In this document: positions 58,997 through 64,000 of the stretch, one piece after another | How the letters are laid out: every line of letters starts with the position of its first letter | Numbering within the stretch: the stretch's first letter is position 1 | Assembly (NCBI RefSeq): GCF_001645685.2 | Contig: NZ_CP017080.1 | Span: 3,153,051 to 3,217,050, forward strand | Direction of reading: 5' to 3' | Length of the DNA: 64,000 nt | DNA from: Peribacillus muralis | Lineage (GTDB): Bacteria; Bacillota; Bacilli; Bacillales; DSM-1321 | Notes under the pieces: generated by a model | Seen by the model: only the letters and a program-made list of their open reading frames with translations | The model's database searches: none | What the model was told of the DNA's origin: nothing | Made by a program: the position numbers and the translations under genes

Positions 58997-59029
58997 GCGG
59001 ACGTCCTATACCGGACATCCGCTTTTTTT
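58997..59029 (+). terminator. Second plus-strand terminator between pssA and pepF
   Basis: GCGGACGTCC-TATACC-GGACATCCGC is followed by T7. Its stem is nearly the same sequence as the hairpin at 58802-58828. Confidence 0.85.
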
Positions 59030-59056
59030 GGTTACTATTCACCCATTTATGAGGGT

Positions 59057-60847
59057 TTACGCTTTTTTGACAAGCGGATCAGTCAGACTCATGAATTCCT
59101 CGACATCTTTCATGCAGGTGTGAACCGCTTCTTCCCAAAAATCACGTGTAGTCAAATCGACACCTAAATGCTTCATGGCTAAATCCTCGACCTTCATTGA
59201 CCCAGTATCCTTTAATAAGGCAATATATTTTTCTTCAAAACCAACAGGTTCCTTTAGAGCATTCGCATAAATCCCTAAGGAAAATAGGTAACCGAATGTG
59301 TACGGGAAATTATAAAATGGCACACCGGTAATATAGAAATGCAGCTTCGAAGCCCAGAACGTTGGATGGTAATCACTTAATGCATCACCATATGCTTCTT
59401 TTTGGGCGTCAAGCATCAGCTCATTCAATCGTTCTTCACTGACATATCCTTGTTTCCGCTCATCATAAAATCTTGTCTCGAATAAAAAGCGGGCATGGAT
59501 ATTCATCAATAATGCCACGGAACGCTGAATTTTATCTTCTAACTGAACCAATCTTTCCTCCTCGCTGCCCGCTTCCTTCACAGCCGCATCCGAAACGACC
59601 ATCTCAGCAAAGGTCGAAGCGGTTTCTGCCACGTTCATCGCATATGAACAATTCAGCGGATGGATGTCCCTCATCGCATAAGAATGGAACGCATGTCCCA
59701 ATTCGTGAGCCAACGTCGACACATTCGAAGGTGTACCCGAATACGTCATGAATATCCTCGACTGCTTATGTAATGGGAAGCCCGTACAAAATCCCCCAGG
59801 CCGCTTACCAGGCCTGTCCTCCGCTTCAATCCAGCTATCCTCGAAGGCTTTTCGAGTGAAGCTTGCTAATTCAGCTCCGAATTTAGAGAATTGCTGGACG
59901 ATGAAGTCTGCACCTTCTTGATATTCCATCACTTTGGATTCTGCAGTAACCGCTAGCGGTGCATCCAAATCCGCCCAACTCAATTTATCCAAATCCAGTA
60001 ACTCCGCTTTCCTTTGTAAGAACCTCACCAACGGCTCCTTATGATCCGCAATGACATTCCACATGCTCTCGAGGGTTGCTTTTTTCATCCTTCCGATCTC
60101 AAGCGGCTCTTTCAAAATATCCTCCCAGCCCCTTTTTTCATTCACACTGAGACGAAACCCAGCCAAATGGTTCAACGTTCGGGCAAAAAGTTCACTTTTT
60201 TCTTCCCAAGCCTGTTCCCAGGCTGCAAACAATTCTTTCCTCGCTTTTTGATCGGGCTCTGAAAATTTATTCGCCGCTTGACCTACCGAGAGCATCTCCC
60301 CTTTATACGGAATGGACATGGAACCGACGATCGTATCATACATTTGGCTCCACCCTTCGAATCCATCCATGGACAATTGGGTGATTAATGCCTCTTCCTT
60401 CACTGAGAGCTTATCCTTCGCCCTTTTTCGGCGTTCGTTCACAACAAATGCCAACTCATTCAGCGGTTCTTTGCCTAGCATGCTTTGCAAAAATGCCTCA
60501 TCAAGCTGGATCAGCTTTTCATCAAGCTTGCTCATAACCATTTTGAGCGAAGCGACGACCTTCATTTGCTCGATCCGCAGCTGCCCTGCTTTTTTATCCT
60601 GCGCATTTTGAGCTTCCAGACACCCGATGTAGGCGCTGGCCTGCTTGGATTTCATCTGGGTGTTTTTCAATAGATCGAATGCTTTGATGAATTGGCTTTC
60701 GTCATTTGCTTCTGGAGAGATGATGCTCACAAGCTGATCGAGTTCTTGCACCTCTTCCTTGATTTCATCCAAAAAAAGCAGGAACTCACCAGAAGAGCTT
60801 CCTCCTTTAAAAAAGACATCCAAATCCCAAGTTAAAGAATATCCCAT
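59057..60847 (-). CDS. M3 family oligoendopeptidase (PepF-like)
   Basis: This 596-residue zinc metallopeptidase degrades short peptides in the cytosol. The zinc motif HELGHAFHSYA (about 382-392) and the downstream Glu in NVAETASTFAEMV are intact. A long helical N-terminal half and RPGGFCTGFP are typical of the PepF/M3 family. ATG 60847 is nine bases after AAGGGGG; TTG 60853 is too close. It is monocistronic by position. Confidence 0.94.
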   Translation of the reverse strand: MGYSLTWDLDVFFKGGSSSGEFLLFLDEIKEEVQELDQLVSIISPEANDESQFIKAFDLLKNTQMKSKQASAYIGCLEAQNAQDKKAGQLRIEQMKVVASLKMVMSKLDEKLIQLDEAFLQSMLGKEPLNELAFVVNERRKRAKDKLSVKEEALITQLSMDGFEGWSQMYDTIVGSMSIPYKGEMLSVGQAANKFSEPDQKARKELFAAWEQAWEEKSELFARTLNHLAGFRLSVNEKRGWEDILKEPLEIGRMKKATLESMWNVIADHKEPLVRFLQRKAELLDLDKLSWADLDAPLAVTAESKVMEYQEGADFIVQQFSKFGAELASFTRKAFEDSWIEAEDRPGKRPGGFCTGFPLHKQSRIFMTYSGTPSNVSTLAHELGHAFHSYAMRDIHPLNCSYAMNVAETASTFAEMVVSDAAVKEAGSEEERLVQLEDKIQRSVALLMNIHARFLFETRFYDERKQGYVSEERLNELMLDAQKEAYGDALSDYHPTFWASKLHFYITGVPFYNFPYTFGYLFSLGIYANALKEPVGFEEKYIALLKDTGSMKVEDLAMKHLGVDLTTRDFWEEAVHTCMKDVEEFMSLTDPLVKKA

Positions 60848-61003
60848 TTGCAATTACCCCCTTTTATCAATACATTCATTATAGAGGTTTATGCTATTTT
60901 TTTCTAATTAAAAGGAATTTTCAGTTTTTTTAATGCATTTTTCTATATCTAAGATGAAAAAAGTGTTATGATGTATATATTCTTCGGGAAAGGGGTGGTT
61001 CAT

Positions 61004-61315
61004 ATGAAATTCTTCATCCAGCTGTCTGCCATCATTCTCCTTTTATGGACCGTGCCCGGGCAGTTCCATCAGCACACGCAACAGCTAACCCTTGAAGAGC
61101 ATACCGATGTTCACCATTGGGATAAAGCCGATAAGAAAGTGCCTTTCATCCCTTCCTTAAATTCGTTGCAGGCGATCATCATTTTTCTAGTATTCGAAAT
61201 ATCGATTTTAAGTTTTCTTTATTTCCATTCGAACCTGCGGCAACGGTATCTCAGTCCCGTATTTTTTCAGGCGAATTACGTAGCCGCCCACTCTGACATT
61301 TTATTAAAAAAATAA
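61004..61315 (+). CDS. Uncharacterised small membrane protein
   Basis: I do not recognise this 103-residue protein. It has an N-terminal hydrophobic segment (FFIQLSAIILLLWTVPG, 3-19), a His-rich polar stretch (QFHQHTQQ, HTDVHHWDK, about 20-46), a second membrane helix (AIIIFLVFEISILSFLYF, about 59-76) and a short tail. AAAGGGGTG is well placed before ATG 61004. It is followed 18 bases later by a 38-codon membrane ORF. The His-rich loop could bind a metal or a cofactor, but this is speculation. Confidence 0.7.
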   Translation: MKFFIQLSAIILLLWTVPGQFHQHTQQLTLEEHTDVHHWDKADKKVPFIPSLNSLQAIIIFLVFEISILSFLYFHSNLRQRYLSPVFFQANYVAAHSDILLKK

Positions 61316-61333
61316 AATCGAGGAGTGATTCAT

Positions 61334-61450
61334 ATGTGGTTTCGTTTTATTATGATAGGGATTTTTTCATTAACCGCGTCACGTCTGTTCCTATTTCAAG
61401 GTATCGAGATTTATCATGCATTTGCAGACATGGTTCGAAGTAAATATTAA
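61334..61450 (+). CDS. 38-residue membrane peptide downstream of 61004
   Basis: The frame begins MWFRFIMIGIFSLTASRLFL and ends FADMVRSKY. It has one hydrophobic helix and a strong GAGGAGTG 9 bases before ATG 61334. It is probably cotranscribed with the preceding gene and ends at a bidirectional terminator. No function or family is known to me. Confidence 0.65.
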   Translation: MWFRFIMIGIFSLTASRLFLFQGIEIYHAFADMVRSKY

Positions 61451-61452
61451 TG

Positions 61453-61491
61453 CAAAAAGAGTGCCGGGAATATTCCCGACACTCTTTTTTA
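61453..61491. terminator. Bidirectional terminator between the 61334 ORF and sigK
   Basis: AAAGAGTG-CC-GGGAATATTCCCG-AC-ACTCTTTTTT is nearly fully symmetrical, with an A-run on the left and a T-run on the right. Confidence 0.92.
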
Positions 61492-61494
61492 CGT

Positions 61495-62217
61495 TTACCC
61501 TTTAGCCTTCTTTTCCTTCTCTTTTTCTGCCCTGTAAAATTCATGGAACATCTTCATCAATGCCCGCTTCTCGATCCTTGATACATAACTACGGGAAATC
61601 CCTAGTTCTTTAGCGATTTCCCGCTGGGTTTTTTCCTTTTTCAAATCAAGCCCGAACCTGCCTACAATGACTTCCTTTTCCCGTTCATCCAAAATATCAA
61701 TGTACTTTTTCACTTTTTCGATTTCCATATTGAGCTGGATCGTATCGATGACATCTTCCGATTCCGATTTCAGCACATCGATTAAACTGATTTCATTTCC
61801 CTCTTTATCCTGGCCAATCGGATCATGCAAGGAAATATCCTTCTTCGTTTTCTTTGTCGCACGCAAATGCATCAGAATCTCATTCTCGATACATCGCGCA
61901 GCATACGTAGCGAGCTTGGTGCCTTTCCCATCCGAATAACTTTCGATCGCTTTTATCAGTCCAATCGTCCCAATTGAAATCAGATCCTCCGTATCTTCGC
62001 CCGTATTCTCGAATTTCTTGACAATGTGGGCAACAAGCCTGAGGTTATGCTCGATCAAAATGTTGCGGGCATCACCATCCCCCTCACTCATGAGCTTCAG
62101 ATATTTCTTTTCATCCTGTGCTGATAAAGGCTGGGGAAAAGCATTGTTCTTTACATAGGAAACAAATAAGTAAAATTCTTTGATGATATAGCCGACAACA
62201 GTAAGTATTCCGGGCAT
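61495..62217 (-). CDS. sigK: Sporulation sigma factor SigK, uninterrupted
   Basis: This late mother-cell sigma factor drives coat and cortex genes. The 240-residue protein starts with a pro-sequence ([20 protein letters not shown]) that SpoIVFB would cleave. Region 2 has [20 protein letters not shown] and [14 protein letters not shown], and region 4 has [20 protein letters not shown]. The gene is continuous: it lacks the skin element that splits sigK in B. subtilis. ATG 62217 is eight bases after GGGGGA; ATG 62226 is the alternative. Confidence 0.97.
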   Translation of the reverse strand: MPGILTVVGYIIKEFYLFVSYVKNNAFPQPLSAQDEKKYLKLMSEGDGDARNILIEHNLRLVAHIVKKFENTGEDTEDLISIGTIGLIKAIESYSDGKGTKLATYAARCIENEILMHLRATKKTKKDISLHDPIGQDKEGNEISLIDVLKSESEDVIDTIQLNMEIEKVKKYIDILDEREKEVIVGRFGLDLKKEKTQREIAKELGISRSYVSRIEKRALMKMFHEFYRAEKEKEKKAKG

Positions 62218-62645
62218 TGGTTTCATCCCCCGTTTCTTAGGTTTCCCTATTCATACCTATGCAGCGGTGGGCTTGTTCGTGTCTGTCCCGTTAAAAGAAA
62301 ATCATGAAAGGATGAAATATTTGGAACGGTAATGGCTGAATTCCCATGCGGACAAAAAAAGAGAAGGATGTCCTGGAACGGAATCTAACTATGAACCATA
62401 CGGTTGCTGCAACTATGATATCCAAATCCGCCACCCCATTTAGTAGGTGGGTACGAATCCGTTAATGCTTGTTTATTTTCCTGTTGGTTGTATTGCCCCC
62501 ATACAGGTTTCGCTAGTTTCCAGCATACGGATACAGCGGAAAAGGTGCGTGCTGCTTAATCAAAAAAACTCGGCATTTGGCCGAGTTTTTCCTTTTAACC
62601 TGCTCAATTTTCCGATTGGGGATCATCCGTTATGTGCCAAGTTCG
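62218..62645. other. Intergenic region upstream of sigK
   Basis: No supported gene lies here. Plus-strand frames at 62352-62462 are short and lack a good ribosome binding site. Cys/Tyr-rich coding potential appears between about 62373 and 62447 but has no start. A bidirectional stem lies at 62569-62597. I could not assign a convincing sigK promoter. Confidence 0.5.
62565..62598. terminator. Terminator of the small-ORF operon
   Basis: On minus, AACTCGGCC-AAAT-GCCGAGTT is followed by a T-run, about 50 bases after the 62646 ORF. The plus side also has T residues, so it may work both ways. Confidence 0.85.
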
Positions 62646-62711
62646 TTAGCCGGTATCCTTCTCCTGCCAGTAGCAACGCTTCGCTCCCTTTACATAAACT
62701 GAATTCATCAT
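62646..62711 (-). CDS. Candidate 21-residue peptide downstream of yrzI
   Basis: The frame encodes MMNSVYVKGAKRCYWQEKDT plus Gly. AAAGGTGGAGG is ideally placed (five to eight bases) before tandem ATG codons. It lies 49 bases after the yrzI stop and just before a terminator. The strong ribosome binding site is the main support; codon evidence is too short to judge. Confidence 0.4.
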   Translation of the reverse strand: MMNSVYVKGAKRCYWQEKDTG

Positions 62712-62760
62712 ATTAACCTCCACCTTTCATTGAATTATTGGGAAACCAAACCTCATTAAC

Positions 62761-62901
62761 TTAGAAAAAAGGACGATGCTTCATCGCTTTGTCTAAATGT
62801 TCTTCCCGAAGTTTATTGATTCTCTCCTGCTGCATGCATTCTTCGGCAGTCATTTTTTTCATTTTGATTGTAATTGTGAAAAAAAGCATATTCAATGTCA
62901 T
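62761..62901 (-). CDS. YrzI family small protein
   Basis: This 46-residue protein begins MTLNMLFFTITIKMKKMTAE and continues with a charged amphipathic stretch (QQERINKLREEHLDKAMKHR). The opening MTLNxxFFTITI plus a charged tail is the pattern I know from YrzI-family small proteins of Bacillus. AAAAGGAGGTGAT is an excellent ribosome binding site for ATG 62901. Two terminator-like hairpins lie between it and the upstream ORF. Function is unknown. Confidence 0.8.
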   Translation of the reverse strand: MTLNMLFFTITIKMKKMTAEECMQQERINKLREEHLDKAMKHRPFF

Positions 62902-62934
62902 AAATATCACCTCCTTTTAGGGTGCGGCCCCGCA

Positions 62935-62972
62935 AAAAGGCATAAAAAGGCCGCAGAAAGTTATGTCCTCCT
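62935..62972 (-). terminator. Terminator-like hairpin directly upstream of yrzI
   Basis: On minus, GCTGCAG pairs with CTGCGGC (one wobble) and is followed by CTTTTTATG. The loop contains AGGAGG. Confidence 0.7.
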
Positions 62973-62987
62973 GCAGCTTTTTCAAAA

Positions 62988-63034
62988 AAATATAAAAAGG
63001 CCGCAGGACAAAAGACTTCTCCCTGCGGCCGCTA
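62988..63034 (-). terminator. Strong terminator after the 63065 ORF
   Basis: On minus, GGCCGCAGG pairs with CCTGCGGCC and is followed by TTTTTATATTTTTTT. Confidence 0.88.
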
Positions 63035-63064
63035 TGTCTGAATGATTAATAAAGCCCGTTTGCT

Positions 63065-63163
63065 TTAGAAATATTCCGCGTGGCACAGGTCGAATAGTAT
63101 TTGATTGTCAATTGAAACAGTCCAGCTAATTTGAGTGACGACTCCATATAGATACAAATTCAT
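63065..63163 (-). CDS. Candidate 32-residue peptide upstream of yrzI
   Basis: The frame starts MNLYLYGVVTQISWTVSIDN and ends LCHAEYF. GGGAGG is nine bases before ATG 63163. A near-consensus promoter (TTTACA-N17-TATACT) lies 40 bases upstream and two terminators lie downstream, so a short transcript is well supported. Whether the peptide or the RNA matters is unknown. I do not recognise the sequence. Confidence 0.55.
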   Translation of the reverse strand: MNLYLYGVVTQISWTVSIDNQILFDLCHAEYF

Positions 63164-63203
63164 TTTCTTCGACCTCCCTTGGAATATTTTTTATTACTTG
63201 GTA

Positions 63204-63232
63204 AGTATATCCACAAATCCGTAATTTGTAAA
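63204..63232 (-). promoter_or_regulatory. Sigma-A promoter of the small-ORF operon
   Basis: On minus, TTTACA (63232-63227) and TATACT (63209-63204) are 17 bases apart, about 40 bases before the 32-residue ORF. Confidence 0.8.
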
Positions 63233-63353
63233 CGGCTTTTGCCCATTTTTTTAAAAATTCTTTCTTTTTACCCATTTTTCAAACGGAATTTATTGAAGGG
63301 GGAGGCAATAAGAATGACAAATCCGTGCAATATAAGCTTACTCTTGAGTTAGA

Positions 63354-63486
63354 AAAAAAAGTGCGACACTCCTGTGGAAAATACGTGTCCGCAGGAGCCC
63401 CTATGGACGAAGAGGCCGATAATGGCCTTGCGGACACCGCCTCTGGATAAGGGAGTGCCTGCAGTGCAATGCAACGGTCTAAGGTA
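63354..63486. repeat. Degenerate palindrome-rich intergenic element
   Basis: The stretch contains GACACTCCTGTGG, GTGTCCGCAGGAGCCCC, GAAGAGGCCG/GGCCTT and GGAGTGCCTGCAGTGCAATG. This resembles a degraded copy of the common Bacillus intergenic repeat with ACTCCTGCGGGA...GGAAATCAACG ends (from memory). Confidence 0.5.
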
Positions 63487-63788
63487 CAGTTACTCGCGGA
63501 TTTTGTGCTTTTTCTCGAGAGTTTGGACTTTGCATCGAAATTGAGGTGTTTTCCACTAAAAAGTCCCCTTTTCACAGACAGTTGGGGCCGTTTCTCGTCT
63601 ATTTCTTGCGTTACTCGCGAATTTATCGACTTTACTCGCGAGTTTAACCACTTTACTCGCGAGTTTATACTTTCCATCGAATTTAAAGAATTTTTTCATG
63701 AAGATCGTGATATTCACATGCTTTTTATACCGTTTCTCGCCAGCTACATGTACGGAGTGCCTGCAGTGAAATGTAACGCACAAGGTAC
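63452..63788. repeat. Direct repeat flanking the second 21-bp array
   Basis: GGAGTGCCTGCAGTG followed by AATG-AACG and AAGGTACA occurs at 63452-63488 and 63754-63788, about 300 bp apart, with the repeat array between the copies. Confidence 0.75.
63487..63680. repeat. Second, decayed TTTACTCGCGAGTTT array
   Basis: Units are clear at 63489, 63510, 63591, 63611, 63631 and 63652 with about 20-21 bp spacing (ACTCGCGGATTT, CTCGAGAGTTT, ACTCGCGAATTT, two ACTCGCGAGTTT). The middle is degraded. Its core is the same as the 29141-29370 array. Confidence 0.8.
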
Positions 63789-63819
63789 AAATCCTCAAAA
63801 AGAATCATGCAGAATGAAA

Positions 63820-63876
63820 CCAAAAAAAGGCTGCAGGCGAACTCCTTTAACACTTGAGTTTGCCTGCAGCCTTCAT
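63820..63876 (-). terminator. Terminator after the right-edge membrane gene
   Basis: On minus, AGGCTGCAGGCAAACTC pairs with GAGTTCGCCTGCAGCCT and is followed by T6, eight bases after the stop at 63884. Confidence 0.92.
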
Positions 63877-63883
63877 CCTGATT

Positions 63884-64000
63884 TTATTGTTGTAAAGAAT
63901 CCTGGTCATCCATTTCTGCCAAGACCTTTTTGTATTTATTTGATAAACGGAAAAATACAATGGATACACCAAGGAACAGGATCGTCGCTCCCATATAGGC
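63884..64000 (-). CDS. C-terminal end of a membrane protein (runs off the right edge)
   Basis: The last 38 codons are present: a final membrane helix (GATILFLGVSIVFF) followed by a short charged cytosolic tail (RLSNKYKKVLAEMDDQ). It looks like the end of a polytopic transporter or permease, but the family cannot be judged from this fragment. A strong terminator follows. Confidence 0.7.
   Translation of the reverse strand, partial: AYMGATILFLGVSIVFFRLSNKYKKVLAEMDDQDSLQQ

Larger units (their letters stand above)
63164..63883. other. 720-base repeat-rich intergenic region
   Basis: No supported gene lies here. It contains the small-operon promoter, a degenerate palindromic element (about 63354-63486), a second TTTACTCGCGAGTTT array, a direct repeat and a terminator. 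Frames of 80-130 codons run through the repeats and have no ribosome binding site. Confidence 0.7.

Noticed and set aside
63279-63798. Frames of 80 and 132 codons near the right end
   Set aside because: They run through the repeat array and the palindromic element; no ribosome binding site.

Overview
The window reads as a core chromosomal segment of a spore-forming Bacillaceae member, most plausibly Bacillus sensu lato or Peribacillus. The evidence is gene order: from nfo at the left edge to yqeG-sda it follows the Bacillus subtilis yqe/yqf cluster almost gene for gene. It carries sporulation genes (spoIIP, gpr, yqfC-yqfD, sda, sigK), late competence genes (comEA-EB-EC, comER) and strong GGAGG ribosome binding sites. 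The genus is inferred and cannot be proved from this sequence. Nearly everything is on the minus strand. The plus-strand genes are yqfQ, ispH, nptA, rpsT, yqzM, comER, sda, pssA and a pair of small membrane proteins.

Layout from left to right. 1-6150: nfo (cut), cshB, a 123-bp perfect tandem repeat, yqfQ, ispH, yqfO-trmK, cccA. 6381-10640: a membrane protein and the yqxD-dnaG-sigA operon. 10640-16900: an intergenic region with a candidate tiny membrane peptide, ccpN-ppsR, and glyQ-glyS behind a glycine T-box, then recO and yqzL. 16992-27170: tightly overlapping era/cdd/dgkA/ybeY/pgpH, phoH, yqfC-yqfD, and nfeD-floA-yqfB under a textbook sigma-W promoter. 27300-30280: yqeY, rpsU, nptA, a 21-bp repeat array, deoC. 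30400-38735: the heat-shock operon hrcA-grpE-dnaK-dnaJ-prmA-rsmE-mtaB with one CIRCE. 38780-46500: hemW, lepA, yqxA, spoIIP, gpr, rpsT, holA. 46837-51577: yqzM, comEC-EB-EA, comER. 51669-56683: yqeM, rsfS, yqeK, nadD, yhbY, aroE, yqeH, yqeG. 57139-62217: sda with DnaA boxes, psd/pssA, a PepF-like peptidase, two small membrane proteins, uninterrupted sigK. 62570-64000: a small-protein operon containing a YrzI-family member, repeat elements, and the end of a membrane protein.

The genes cover translation and ribosome assembly (glyQS, rpsT, rpsU, rsfS, yqeH, era, ybeY, prmA, rsmE, lepA), replication (dnaG, holA), housekeeping transcription (sigA), protein quality control, phospholipid synthesis (psd, pssA, dgkA) and the stress and sporulation programmes. 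No large mobile element, CRISPR array, rRNA or tRNA was seen, and I found no large unknown system. The most unusual material is small or regulatory: an 18-bp terminator-like stem that hides the yqfC ribosome binding site, a three-codon upstream ORF coupled to sda, a tiny-ORF operon next to sigK, and a candidate 19-21 residue membrane peptide between ppsR and yqxD.
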